In this document: positions 43,976 through 53,011 of the stretch, piece by piece | How the letters are laid out: every line of letters starts with the position of its first letter | Numbering within the stretch: the first letter of the stretch is position 1 | From: SIG78 sp036677805 | Lineage (GTDB): Bacteria; Verrucomicrobiota; Lentisphaeria; Victivallales; Victivallaceae | Reading direction: 5' to 3' | Assembly: GCA_036677805.1 (NCBI GenBank) | Contig: JAVBVS010000014.1 | Span: 14,150-78,149 of the forward strand | DNA length: 64,000 nt | Position numbers and translations under genes: made by a program | The notes under the pieces: generated by a model | What the model saw: the letters and a program-made list of their open reading frames with translations, nothing else | What the model was told of the DNA's origin: nothing | Databases searched by the model: none

Positions 43976-45862
43976 TCAAATCCCGAGCAGCAGCTGCTCC
44001 GGCGGCGACTTCGGTTCCGGCTCCGCGGTTGCCGGAGCGGCGGCGCCGGGAACGCTCCCCGCAAGAAACTCCTCGAGAGACATGATTTTCACACCGTATT
44101 CCCGCGCTTTGTTGAGTTTATTCCCGGCCGCGGCCACATCGGCGGCCACCAGCAGCGCCAGCTCCCGGGTCACGGCATCCACCGCGCGATATCCGCGCAC
44201 CACGGCCAACGCCTCATAAAAATCGCGTTTCTCCGGCATTTTGCCGGTGAAACAAATGGTCGGCAGATTCATCTCCGCCGCATCGCGGCCACTTTCGCGG
44301 AGCCGGACCGCGCCCAGCAATCCGTCGATGAAATCGGACTGTTCGCGCAGCACCGCCACCAGCGCGCGGGCCCGTTCCGGTCCCACGCCGGCAATTTCCG
44401 CCAGCCGGACCTCATCGGCGCCGCGCAATTCGGAAAACGACAATTCCCGCAAAATCAACCGCGCCACATTGACTCCGACATGCGGCACATTGAGCGCCGC
44501 CAGCAGCTGATAGTCGTTGACCTCGCGGGCTTTGGCAATCTCGCGGCACAAATTGTCGGCCGATTTCTCCTTGAATCCCTCAAGTTTCAGCACGTCGGCG
44601 CGATCCAGGGCAAAAATATCCTTCAATGTCCGGACGCCGAGCGTCGCCGCCATCTTGCGCAAGGTCGGCTCGCCAAGCCGCTCGATGCCGATGTTTCTGA
44701 CCGCCGCCAGCAGATTCTGAAGGCGGGTTTCGGGACATTCCGGATCGGGGCAGGCGATTTCGGGACCGCGCCGGACCAGTTCGGCGCCGCAGGAGGGACA
44801 GCGATCGATCAGCACCGGCTCCCGGTGTTCTCCGGGCAAGGCGTTCACAATGTAGGGAATCACGTCGCCGGCCCGCTCCACCTCCACCGTATCGCCGACG
44901 TGGATGTCGCGGTCGATCACATTCTGAACGTTGTGCAATGTGGCATGAGTGATGGTCACGCCGCCGATTTCGACCGGATCGATTTCGGCCACCGGCGTCA
45001 GGCAGTTCTTGCCGAAGCTCCAGACCACTTTGCGCAAAATGCTGCTGCGCCGGATATTGGTGAATTTGAAAGCGATCTCGCCGCGCGGATGATGCGCGGT
45101 ATTGCCGAGGCTTCTGGCGTAGGCTTCATCGGCGAATTTGATCACCACGCCGTCGGTCGGATAAGGCAGCGCCTCGATTTCGGCCACCAGGTCGGGAAAA
45201 TATTCGGCCAGCTCGCGCCGGGTATGACGATAGGAAATCTTGCGGTAATCGATCAAAGTCAGCTTGGCGCCCTGCGCCTTCAGCGCATCGATTTCCTTGA
45301 GCCCCATGATGCCGGCGACCGCGTTGCGCGAATTTTTGTAAGGTTCGCCGTTTTTGCGCCGGATATTGCGGTAAAGCGTGGCGAAATCATCGTCGCGGAT
45401 CACGATTTCGCCCCGCACATGATCGCCGTGGCGCAGAGGCCCGGTATAATCGGCGGTTTCGACCTCGATCAACGGAGCTTTGTCGGAAATATCCTCGCCC
45501 TCATCGCCGTCGCCGCGCGTGACCAGCATATTGTCGTCCCAGCGCGCCGAAATCCCGTCGTACTTGGGCTGAATCAGCAGCGCTTCGTCGCTGCCGCGCC
45601 CGTATTTGTCGACCCACTCCAGTACCTTGTCCAGCGAATAAGCCTTGTCCAGCGACAACATCGGTTCTTTATGGCGCACCTTGCCGAGCCCCGCCACCTG
45701 GGGCGCGTTGACCAGATTGAGCAGCGGGTGATCGGGCGCCAGCAGCTCCAGTTCCCGCATCAGATTGTCGTACTCGACATCGGAAATCTCGGGCGCGCCC
45801 TGTTTCCAGTAAAGCTCGTTGTGACGCGCGATCAGCGCCTCCAGTTCCGCCACGGTATGCAT
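43976..45862 (-). CDS. ligA: NAD+-dependent DNA ligase (LigA-like)
   Basis: 628 residues (typical LigA is about 670). Domain Ia: HNELYWKQGAPEISDVEYDN. Adenylation: K100 in LIQPKYDGISAR, then TDGVVIKFAD and a GEIAFKF segment. OB-fold: VGDTVEVERAGDVIPYI. Zinc finger: CPSCGAELVRRG then CPDPEC. HhH repeats near residues 450-520 and a C-terminal BRCT (LPTICFTGKMPEKRDFYEAL). The canonical ExKxDG is QPKYDG here (Q98 for Glu), and the R/G motif upstream is also diverged. The ATG at 45862 follows a TTG by one codon; the gene abuts the alcohol dehydrogenase stop. It seals nicks in replication and repair, or is a second, specialised ligase. Confidence 0.88.
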   Translation of the reverse strand: MHTVAELEALIARHNELYWKQGAPEISDVEYDNLMRELELLAPDHPLLNLVNAPQVAGLGKVRHKEPMLSLDKAYSLDKVLEWVDKYGRGSDEALLIQPKYDGISARWDDNMLVTRGDGDEGEDISDKAPLIEVETADYTGPLRHGDHVRGEIVIRDDDFATLYRNIRRKNGEPYKNSRNAVAGIMGLKEIDALKAQGAKLTLIDYRKISYRHTRRELAEYFPDLVAEIEALPYPTDGVVIKFADEAYARSLGNTAHHPRGEIAFKFTNIRRSSILRKVVWSFGKNCLTPVAEIDPVEIGGVTITHATLHNVQNVIDRDIHVGDTVEVERAGDVIPYIVNALPGEHREPVLIDRCPSCGAELVRRGPEIACPDPECPETRLQNLLAAVRNIGIERLGEPTLRKMAATLGVRTLKDIFALDRADVLKLEGFKEKSADNLCREIAKAREVNDYQLLAALNVPHVGVNVARLILRELSFSELRGADEVRLAEIAGVGPERARALVAVLREQSDFIDGLLGAVRLRESGRDAAEMNLPTICFTGKMPEKRDFYEALAVVRGYRAVDAVTRELALLVAADVAAAGNKLNKAREYGVKIMSLEEFLAGSVPGAAAPATAEPEPKSPPEQLLLGI

Positions 45863-45865
45863 CAA

Positions 45866-47065
45866 TCAACCCCGCATTGCCTGTTCGAGAATGCCGCTCA
45901 AGACCGCCTCGCTCCGCTCCAGCGGTACCGGACGCGGCGCCAGTTCAAGCTTCATCCGGTTGCTGCCGGCGCTACGCGCGGTCCGCGCCATCAGCGCCGC
46001 ATCCAGTCCGGGATAATCCGCCAGACGCGGCACGCCGCAGCGTTCGAGAAACGCTTCGTAATGGGCCACCACCGCCTCGGGGGTATCGCCGCCGAAGACC
46101 GCGCCGATGGCGCGCGTCCGCTCCGCCACCCGCGCGCCGCCCAGATAATAACGCCAGGCTGCCGGCAATATCCGCGCCACCGCCACTCCGTGCGGAATCC
46201 GTCCGAACCATGAAAAACTGGCCAGATGGGGCAACCCGGTCGATTTGAAGCGGATGGTCATGCCGCCCAGCGTCGCCGCCAGCTGCATCGCCTCCCGCGC
46301 CTTCATATCGGCAGCGTCGGCCAGCACCCGGGGCAACGCCGCCACAATCAACGCCGCGCCGGTCCGGGCCCACTCATTGACTTCGGGCCGGTTGGCATCC
46401 TGACCGACATTGAGCCAGCCTTCAAGCAGATGCGCCAGCGCATCGCAGCCGGTGGCCAAAGTCACGGCGGCCGGCATCGACGCGGTGAACTGCGCCCGCA
46501 GCACCGCCAGTTTCGGCACCAGCACCGGATCGCTGATGAGTTGCTTGACCTCAAGCTCGCGATTCACGATATTGGCATACTGGGTCACCTCGCTGCCGGT
46601 TCCCGACGTGGTGGGAATCGCGATGATCCGGTCGAATTCCCGGCCGGGAAAGCGTTCTCCGATCCGGTTGCCGCCGAAGCAATCGGCCAGTTCCAGACCG
46701 CTTTGCGCGACGATATAGGCCGCCTTGGCCGCGTCGAGCACACTGCCGCCGCCCAGGGCCATCACCGCATCGGGCCGGATTTCGCGCAGAAAGCCGGTCA
46801 TCGCCATCACGGTGGCGGCATCGGGCTCGGCGGGAATTTCCCGGAAACGCGCCATCGGCAGATCGAGCGTCTCCAGCCCCCGGAGCAACGTGCCCCACGC
46901 GCCGGAGTCATCCGCCGAGTGCCTGCCGGTGAAAACCGCGAGGCTCCGCACGTCCGACTGCCGCAAATACTCCTCCAGACCGGCCAAGGTCGAATTCCCC
47001 GGAATAACGGCGGTTTCGCCGTAACGTTCCATCATCCGCCGGGCAGACTCCATCCATGCATCCAT
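45866..47065 (-). CDS. iron-containing (group III) alcohol dehydrogenase family protein
   Basis: 399 residues. NAD(P) motif MALGGGSVLDAAKAAY; PTTSGTGSEVTQYA; metal ligands in ATGCDALAHLLEGWLN (Asp and His), LPHLASFSW and RIPHGVAVARILP (His). The usual oxidoreductase reaction is alcohol to aldehyde; close relatives act on 1,3-propanediol, lactaldehyde or phosphonoacetaldehyde-type substrates, which cannot be told apart here. GAGGA sits upstream of the ATG at 47065. It has 3 bases to the DNA ligase, so the two may share a transcript although functions differ. Confidence 0.9.
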   Translation of the reverse strand: MDAWMESARRMMERYGETAVIPGNSTLAGLEEYLRQSDVRSLAVFTGRHSADDSGAWGTLLRGLETLDLPMARFREIPAEPDAATVMAMTGFLREIRPDAVMALGGGSVLDAAKAAYIVAQSGLELADCFGGNRIGERFPGREFDRIIAIPTTSGTGSEVTQYANIVNRELEVKQLISDPVLVPKLAVLRAQFTASMPAAVTLATGCDALAHLLEGWLNVGQDANRPEVNEWARTGAALIVAALPRVLADAADMKAREAMQLAATLGGMTIRFKSTGLPHLASFSWFGRIPHGVAVARILPAAWRYYLGGARVAERTRAIGAVFGGDTPEAVVAHYEAFLERCGVPRLADYPGLDAALMARTARSAGSNRMKLELAPRPVPLERSEAVLSGILEQAMRG

Positions 47066-47095
47066 GCGCCATCCTCAGGATTATGACTTGAATCC

Positions 47096-47145
47096 AAAAA
47101 TCAAAAGACGGCCCGCCGGAAAACCAGTTTCCGCCGCGGGCCGTC
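47096..47145 (-). terminator. intrinsic terminator after the PpiC gene
   Basis: A long stem (GACGGCCCGC...CGGAAA against TTTCCG...GCGGGCCGTC, arms within 47107-47145, with a two-base bulge) is followed on the minus strand by TTTTGATTTTTGG (47096-47106). It lies 40 bases after the ppiC-like stop. Confidence 0.8.
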
Positions 47146-47185
47146 CCTCAGGCTTTGAAACAAAAGACCGTCACCGCGGCCTTGA

Positions 47186-48352
47186 TTACTTGGCCTCCGC
47201 CGGAGCTGCCGGAGTTGCCGGAGCCGCCGGAGCCGCGGGCGCCGCCGGAGCTGCAACCAGCACCTTCACATCGGCCTTCTTCATCAGGTCGTCAATAAAT
47301 GCTTTGACCGCTTCGGCCTTCTTCTGCTGCTTGAGTCCTTCAATCAGCTGATCCTTGACTTCGTCGAAGCTCGCCTTGCGTTCCTTCTGGGCCGCATCGC
47401 GACGGATCACATGATAACCGAACTTGGTCTTGACCGGACCGGAGATTTCGCCTTCCTTCAGTGCAAACGCCGCGGCTTCGAATTCCGGCACCATCGCGCC
47501 CTTTTCAAAGCTGCCGAGCGAGCCCTTCGCGCTCTTGCCCGACGGACAGGCGCTCTTTTCCTCGGCCAGCTTGCCGAAATCAGCGCCGCCCTTCAGGTCG
47601 GCGATGATCTTTTCGGCTTCCGCCTTGGCCTTGTCCCAGTCTTCGGGCTTGGCGTCTTCGGAAACCTGGATCAGAATGTGCGAGGCACGCACGCCGTCCG
47701 GGCTGTCGCCGGGCTCGGTGAACTGATCGGGATGCTCGTCATAGAATTTCTTGACTTCGGCCGGATCGACCTTGTCCGTATCCTTGACCGAAGCTTCGAG
47801 CAATTTTTCGAAACGCATCATCTTCAGGAAATTCGGGTTGGCGGCCTGGGCGGCGATTTCGCCGTCAAGGGTTTTGCCCTGCATTTTGAGCACCTGCTCG
47901 ATCATCGCCAGCTGTTCCTTCGGCATCTTGGCGACATCGGCCTTGATCTTGGCGACGGCGTCTTCCGGCTTGACCTCGATCTTGGCTGCATCCACCGCCT
48001 GCGCGATCACCTGTTCCTGAAGATACTGTTCGACCAGCTTGGGCGCCAATCCCTTAAGCATTTCTTCCGGGAAGCCAGGCGGAACTTTGCCATTGGGCAG
48101 CTGGCCTTTGACGAAATCGAGAAATTCCTGCTTGGTCACCGCCTTGCCGCCGATGGTCGCCACCGTATCCGGCAGAAACGCAAAGGCCGCATCCACCGCG
48201 ATGCCTTCCGGCTTGTTCATTGCCGCCACCACATCCTGCCCGGCCGCCTTGGCCTCGGGAGCGGGAGCTGCCGCGCTCTTGGCATCCGCCGCACTCAATC
48301 CGACCGCCGTCACCGCCGCACATCCCAGCAAAAACCATTTTTTCATAATCAT
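47186..48352 (-). CDS. periplasmic PpiC-type peptidyl-prolyl cis-trans isomerase
   Basis: 388 residues with a signal peptide (MKKWFLLGCAAVTAVGLSAADA). Residues 70-215 are SurA N-domain-like and helical (VATIGGKAVTKQEFLDFVKG). A parvulin domain lies at residues about 225-325 (RASHILIQVSEDAKPEDWDK, DFGKLAEEKSACPSGKSAKG, SLGSFEKGAMVPEFEAAAFA, KTKFGYHVIRRD). The C-terminus is an Ala/Pro-repeat tail (about 20 residues). It folds exported or outer-membrane proteins. The ATG at 48352 has GAGGAG at correct spacing. Confidence 0.93.
   Translation of the reverse strand: MIMKKWFLLGCAAVTAVGLSAADAKSAAAPAPEAKAAGQDVVAAMNKPEGIAVDAAFAFLPDTVATIGGKAVTKQEFLDFVKGQLPNGKVPPGFPEEMLKGLAPKLVEQYLQEQVIAQAVDAAKIEVKPEDAVAKIKADVAKMPKEQLAMIEQVLKMQGKTLDGEIAAQAANPNFLKMMRFEKLLEASVKDTDKVDPAEVKKFYDEHPDQFTEPGDSPDGVRASHILIQVSEDAKPEDWDKAKAEAEKIIADLKGGADFGKLAEEKSACPSGKSAKGSLGSFEKGAMVPEFEAAAFALKEGEISGPVKTKFGYHVIRRDAAQKERKASFDEVKDQLIEGLKQQKKAEAVKAFIDDLMKKADVKVLVAAPAAPAAPAAPATPAAPAEAK
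47198..47252. repeat. 9-bp tandem low-complexity repeat encoding the Ala/Pro tail of PpiC
   Basis: Imperfect copies of GCCGGAGCT/GCCGGAGCC repeat across 47198-47252 and translate as (A-A-P)n. Such tracts are prone to length change. Confidence 0.6.
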
Positions 48353-48460
48353 GAATCTTTCTCCTCATTCAAAAGGGTTTTGACATGACCAAAAATCAGA
48401 TAACGCATAAAGACCGCCGGAACCGCTCAAAAGTTCAGCCGGAAACCGGTATCACCTTTC

Positions 48461-48489
48461 ACAATAATCTCATTCCGACTATTTTTCAA
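48461..48489 (-). promoter_or_regulatory. candidate ppiC-like gene promoter
   Basis: Minus strand TTGAAA (48484-48489), 17 bases, TATTGT (48461-48466). Leader of about 100 bases to the ATG at 48352. The 48353-48608 gap is otherwise A/T-rich with the divergent pfp promoter. Confidence 0.68.
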
Positions 48490-48520
48490 GAGCATAAACC
48501 CAAATTCAATCAAATAATAC

Positions 48521-48549
48521 TTGATAATTCATGAAAATCGGAGTAAATT
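48521..48549 (+). promoter_or_regulatory. candidate pfp operon promoter
   Basis: TTGATA (48521-48526), 17 bases, TAAATT (48544-48549); start near 48556, about 50 bases before pfp. Confidence 0.66.
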
Positions 48550-48608
48550 ACCCCCATTGTTTTTATTTTTCGCCAACCAACCCAAATTCAAGATAAAGGA
48601 TTCCGGCC

Positions 48609-50267
48609 ATGAGTGTGAAAATCTCCGCCCTCCAGCAAGCCCGCGCCGCATACGCGCCCAAACTTCCCCCGGCTCTGGCCAAAGGCGCCAACGTCAAGGC
48701 CGTGGCGGGCAGTCCCACCACCGCCGCCGGCGACGTCGAAAAAATCCAGGCGCTTTTCCCGGCCAATTTCGGCAGTCCGATGGTGACCTTCGAGGCCGCC
48801 CCGGGCAAAGTCAAAGCAGCCTTCAACGTCGGCGTGATCCTCTCCGGCGGCCAGGCTCCCGGCGGCCACAACGTGATCGCCGGACTCTTCGACGGGCTCA
48901 AATCGCTGAATCCGCAGTGCAGGCTCTACGGCTTCCTGAAGGGACCCGACGGCCTGGTCAAGAACGAGTATATGGAGCTGACTTCCGAGATCATCGACCG
49001 CTACCGCAACACCGGCGGCTTCGACATGATCGGCTCGGGCCGGACCAAGCTCGAAAAGATCGAACAATTCGAACAGGGCAAAATAAACTGCGACGCGCTC
49101 GGCATCAAGGCGCTGGTCGTCATCGGCGGCGACGACTCCAACACCAACGCCTGTTTGCTGGCCGAATACTACAAGAAAAACAACATCGGCATTCAGGTCG
49201 TCGGCTGTCCCAAAACCATCGACGGCGACCTCAAGAACGAATATATCGAAGCGAGTTTCGGCTTCGACACCGCCTGCCGCGTTTACAGTGAACTGATCGG
49301 CAACATCGGCCGCGACGCCAATTCGGCCAAGAAATACTGGCACTTCATCAAGCTGATGGGCCGCTCCGCGTCGCACATCGCGCTGGAATGCGCGCTCCAG
49401 ACCCAGCCCAACGTCGCGATCATCTCCGAAGAGGTCGCGGCCAAAAAGACCACGCTCGCTGAAATCGTCGATTCCATCGCCGCAATCGTGGCGGCGCGCG
49501 CCGCCAAAGGCATGAACTTCGGCGTGGCGCTGATTCCGGAAGGGCTGGTCGAATTCATCCCTGAAGTCAAAGCGCTGATCGCCGAGCTCAACGATCTTCT
49601 AGCCAAGGAGGAAGCGGCGTTTTCGGCCTTGACCGACGGCGATGAAAAGGTCGCTTTCCTCAAGAGTCGGCTGTCGGCCGAAAAGGCGGCGGTTTATACC
49701 AGTCTGCCGCACGCCATCCAGCTCCAGCTCTGTCTCGACCGCGATCCCCATGGCAATGTTCAGGTATCGCTGATCGAAACTGAAAAGATGCTGGCCGAAA
49801 TGGTCAAGGCCAAGCTGGCCAAGCTCAAGGCCGCAGGCCAATACAGCGGCAAATTCAGCACGCAGACCCACTTTTTCGGCTATGAAGGCCGTTGCGCCGC
49901 GCCGTCCAACTTCGACGCCGACTACTGCTACAGTCTGGGCTATACCGCGGCGGCGCTGCTGGGCGCGGGCAAAACCGGCTACATGTCGAGCGTGCGCAAT
50001 ACCGTGCGTCCGGCCGCCGAATGGGTTGCCGGCGGCATTCCGATCACCATGATGATGAACGTCGAACGCCGTCACGGCGAAGACAAGCCGGTGATCAAGA
50101 AGGCACTGGTCGAACTCGACGGCGCGCCGTTCCGGTTCTTTGCCGCGCACCGCGCCGCCTGGGCGGTGGAAACCGCCTACGTCTATCCGGGCCCGATCCA
50201 GTACTTCGGGCCTTCGGCGGTATGCGACTTGTGCACCTGCACCCTGAAGCTGGAACAGACCAAGTAA
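48609..50267 (+). CDS. pfp: pyrophosphate-dependent 6-phosphofructokinase (long PFP type)
   Basis: 552 residues, the size of the long PPi-PFK group of plants, spirochaetes and PVC bacteria. Motifs: GVILSGGQAPGGHNVIAGL, VVIGGDDSNTNACLLAEY (GGDDS, the Asp that favours PPi over ATP), GCPKTIDGDLKNEY (catalytic TIDGD), KLMGRSASHIALECALQTQP. It interconverts fructose-6-P and fructose-1,6-bisP with PPi, so glycolysis here can be PPi-linked and reversible. It is the first gene of an operon with gatC, gatA and a TerB-like gene. Confidence 0.95.
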   Translation: MSVKISALQQARAAYAPKLPPALAKGANVKAVAGSPTTAAGDVEKIQALFPANFGSPMVTFEAAPGKVKAAFNVGVILSGGQAPGGHNVIAGLFDGLKSLNPQCRLYGFLKGPDGLVKNEYMELTSEIIDRYRNTGGFDMIGSGRTKLEKIEQFEQGKINCDALGIKALVVIGGDDSNTNACLLAEYYKKNNIGIQVVGCPKTIDGDLKNEYIEASFGFDTACRVYSELIGNIGRDANSAKKYWHFIKLMGRSASHIALECALQTQPNVAIISEEVAAKKTTLAEIVDSIAAIVAARAAKGMNFGVALIPEGLVEFIPEVKALIAELNDLLAKEEAAFSALTDGDEKVAFLKSRLSAEKAAVYTSLPHAIQLQLCLDRDPHGNVQVSLIETEKMLAEMVKAKLAKLKAAGQYSGKFSTQTHFFGYEGRCAAPSNFDADYCYSLGYTAAALLGAGKTGYMSSVRNTVRPAAEWVAGGIPITMMMNVERRHGEDKPVIKKALVELDGAPFRFFAAHRAAWAVETAYVYPGPIQYFGPSAVCDLCTCTLKLEQTK

Positions 50268-50305
50268 GCCGGACCTTCCGGCCCGAACCCCCGGGGATTT
50301 GAAGA

Positions 50306-50623
50306 ATGACGAAAAGCGATCAGAGCGGAAGCATCGACGTGCGTTACGTCGCGGAGCTGGCGCGCATCGAAATCGCGCCGGAGGCGCTGGACAAGCTCGA
50401 GCGCGACATGCGCGGGATCGTCGGCTATATCGAACAGCTCAACGCGCTGGACGTGTCGGGCATCGAACCGACCGCCCACGCGTCGATGCTGGTCAATGTC
50501 GAGCGCGACGACCTCCCCGGAACACCGTTTCCGCGCGACACCATGCTGGCCAACGCGCCCGCGGTGCTCAACGGTGAAACCATCAAAGTGCCGCAGGTGC
50601 TGCCGGGCGAAGGGATGAATTGA
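50306..50623 (+). CDS. gatC: aspartyl/glutamyl-tRNA amidotransferase subunit C
   Basis: 105 residues. VRYVAELARIEI and LDKLERDMRGIVGYIEQLNA match GatC, followed by VSGIEPTAHASMLVNVERDD and the typical C-terminal APAVLNGETIKVPQVL. GatC stabilises GatA in the GatCAB complex, which makes Gln-tRNA or Asn-tRNA from the misacylated forms. Its TGA lies within the gatA start region (overlap of a few bases). A gatB gene is not in the window. Confidence 0.95.
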   Translation: MTKSDQSGSIDVRYVAELARIEIAPEALDKLERDMRGIVGYIEQLNALDVSGIEPTAHASMLVNVERDDLPGTPFPRDTMLANAPAVLNGETIKVPQVLPGEGMN

Positions 50624-50628
50624 AGATC

Positions 50629-52110
50629 ATGGCAAACGACGATTTTTCCAACCGTTGCGTCGCGGAACTGGCGGCGCATCTGGAAACCGGCAAGCTCACC
50701 AGCCGGGCGTTGATCGAAGCGGTGCTGGCCGCCGCCGCGGAACGCGACGGCGCGATCAAAGCTTTCCTCAAGCTCGACGCGGTCAAGCTCCGCCGCCTGG
50801 CCGACGAATCCGACGCGCGGCGCGCCGCGGGTCGGACGCTGAGCCCCTATGACGGCATTCCCGTCGGCATCAAGGACTGCATCGTGACGGAAGGCGAAAG
50901 CTGTTCCTGCGCCTCGCGCATTCTGAGCAATGTCATTTCGCCCTACGACGCCACCGTGGTCGCGCGGCTCAAACAGCAGGGGTTCATTCCGACCGGGCGG
51001 CTGAACATGGACGAATTCGCCATGGGCAGCAGCTGCGAAAACAGCGCCTTTCAGAAAACCGCGAATCCCTGGGATCTCACCCGGGTGCCCGGCGGGTCTT
51101 CCGGCGGGTCGGCCGCCGCGGTCGCGGCCCGGTTGGTGCCGGCGGCGCTCGGCAGCGACACCGGCGGTTCCATCCGCCAGCCCGCGAGTTTCTGCGGCAT
51201 CGTCGGGCTGAAGCCGACCTACGGCCGGGTTTCGCGCTACGGGTTGGTGGCGTTCGCCTCGTCGCTCGATCAAATCGGGCCGATGACCCAGACGGTCGAG
51301 GATGCGGCGATTCTGCTGGATGCGATCGCGGGCCGGGATGAAAAAGATTCGACTTCGCTGCCGGACAAGCCGGAAAACTTCACGGCCGCGGTGCGCGGCG
51401 TCAGGGCGGATTCGCTCAAAGGCTGCCGGCTCGGGGTTCCGGATGAATACTTCAACGCCGACGGCATGAGTTCTGAGGTGCGCCGGATCATGGACGACAC
51501 GTTGGCGCTGCTCAAGGCGCAGGGGGCCGAGCTGGTACCGGTGTCGCTGCCCCATACCCAATACGCGGTGGCGGTCTATTACATCATCGCGACGGCCGAA
51601 GCCAGCGCCAATCTGGCCCGCTTCGACGGCATCCGCTACGGCGTGCGGCAGGAGGCCAAAGACTTGGTCGCCACCTACTTCGCCAGCCGCGGCGCAGGCT
51701 TCGGCGACGAAGTCAAACGCCGGATTCTGCTCGGCACCTATGTGCTGAGCAGCGGTTATTACGACGCCTATTATCTGCGCGCCCAGAAAGTGCGGACATT
51801 GATCCGCCGGGACTTTACGGAGGCATTCCGGCAATGCGATCTGCTGGTCACGCCGGTGGCGCCCAACGTGGCGTTCAAGTTCGGCGAAAAAAGCAGTGAT
51901 CCGCTGGCGATGTATCTGTCGGATATTTTCACGATCGCGTTGAACCTGGCCGGCGACTGCGGCATCAGCGTTCCGGCCGGGCTGGGCGCGGAGAGCCGGA
52001 TGCCCGTCGGCGTCCAGTTCATCGCGCCGGCCCTGGCGGAAACCCGGCTGCTGCAAACGGCGCGGGCCTACGAACTGGCGCGGGGACCATTCCCGGCAAT
52101 CGCGCGGTAA
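50629..52110 (+). CDS. gatA: aspartyl/glutamyl-tRNA amidotransferase subunit A
   Basis: 493 residues from the ATG at 50629; a TTG at 50620 in frame overlaps gatC. The amidase signature is intact: K in DGIPVGIKDCIV, the cis-Ser in GGSSGGSAAAVAA, and the nucleophile Ser in LGSDTGGSIRQPASF. It hydrolyses glutamine and passes ammonia to GatB. Also seen: YGRVSRYGLVAFASSLDQIG, a GatA hallmark. It follows gatC directly. Confidence 0.96.
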   Translation: MANDDFSNRCVAELAAHLETGKLTSRALIEAVLAAAAERDGAIKAFLKLDAVKLRRLADESDARRAAGRTLSPYDGIPVGIKDCIVTEGESCSCASRILSNVISPYDATVVARLKQQGFIPTGRLNMDEFAMGSSCENSAFQKTANPWDLTRVPGGSSGGSAAAVAARLVPAALGSDTGGSIRQPASFCGIVGLKPTYGRVSRYGLVAFASSLDQIGPMTQTVEDAAILLDAIAGRDEKDSTSLPDKPENFTAAVRGVRADSLKGCRLGVPDEYFNADGMSSEVRRIMDDTLALLKAQGAELVPVSLPHTQYAVAVYYIIATAEASANLARFDGIRYGVRQEAKDLVATYFASRGAGFGDEVKRRILLGTYVLSSGYYDAYYLRAQKVRTLIRRDFTEAFRQCDLLVTPVAPNVAFKFGEKSSDPLAMYLSDIFTIALNLAGDCGISVPAGLGAESRMPVGVQFIAPALAETRLLQTARAYELARGPFPAIAR

Positions 52111-52187
52111 CGGCATCTTAATCGATATGAAAACGACGCCCGGGCCACAGGCGTGGAGGCAGGAAAACCGGAAAAGGAGGAGACGGA

Positions 52188-52913
52188 ATGGAGACCAAGT
52201 TCATTCTCGGGTCGGTGCGACGCGAAGCTGAGAAATTGGGAGCGCAGGGCGATGCGACACATGCGGTCCGGCTGTCCGGTTCGGTCAACGGCGACCGCGG
52301 CGAAGGATATTGGCTGCTCTATCCCGAAAGTCTGATTCTGCTCTACCGCAAACTCGGCGACCGCGATTACGGCGGCGTCTGCGCCGCGCCGGAGGAGTGG
52401 CACTTCGGCAATTATCGCGAGGCCCAGTACGAGCTGGCCATCGAACTGAGTTGCGACGACGCGGTTTACGACTGCGTGTTCACGCCGTCGGAACGCGGCG
52501 AGGCGGAAGCCGTCCTGAACACGATTCAAACGGCCGCGGCCAAAGGCGTGCCCCGCTATGCGGAAACGCTGCTGCTGGCCGCGGCGCTGATCTGGCAGCT
52601 GAGCGGCGACGGCCATGCGGAGTACGCCCGCAGAATTCTGGGTTCGCGCTATCTCGCGGCCGGACGGCGCTATGCCGAAAGCGCCACCTTGTCCGATCTG
52701 GTCAGCCGCGCCGCGCGGATGTTCTCCCCGGAGCAGAAACAGAGCCTGATGCTCAATCTGATCGAGCAGCGCATGAGCGACGGCGAATGGACCGGCGCCG
52801 AACAGCAGGCGCTGGGAGAACTCGCCGCGGAACTGGGGCAGGCGGCGGAAGAATTTGCCGGCGCCTGGCGGACGCTGCTGCTCAAAAACCGCTGTCCGGC
52901 AATTTTCGGCTGA
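52188..52913 (+). CDS. hypothetical protein with TerB-like C-terminal region
   Basis: 241 residues; GGAGGAGACGGA ahead of the ATG. The first half (residues 20-110) is rich in beta segments (VRLSGSVNGDRGEGYWLLYP) and has no family that I recognise. Residues 170-220 (FSPEQKQSLMLNLIEQRMSD, then AEQQALGELAAELG) resemble the helical TerB/DUF533 pattern. No signal peptide. The 77-base gap to gatA makes it the likely last gene of the pfp operon. Function unknown. Confidence 0.7.
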   Translation: METKFILGSVRREAEKLGAQGDATHAVRLSGSVNGDRGEGYWLLYPESLILLYRKLGDRDYGGVCAAPEEWHFGNYREAQYELAIELSCDDAVYDCVFTPSERGEAEAVLNTIQTAAAKGVPRYAETLLLAAALIWQLSGDGHAEYARRILGSRYLAAGRRYAESATLSDLVSRAARMFSPEQKQSLMLNLIEQRMSDGEWTGAEQQALGELAAELGQAAEEFAGAWRTLLLKNRCPAIFG

Positions 52914-52932
52914 AGATTTCCGGCGAGACCGC

Positions 52933-52961
52933 TTGCGAAAGCGCTTTTGCCGGTGTATTGT
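52933..52961 (+). promoter_or_regulatory. candidate yajC promoter
   Basis: TTGCGA (52933-52938), 17 bases, TATTGT (52956-52961); start near 52968, 44 bases before the yajC ATG. Confidence 0.6.
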
Positions 52962-53011
52962 TTGTGAATGTTTTATAAAAATCGAGCAATTTCAAACGCA
53001 AGGAGATAAAA

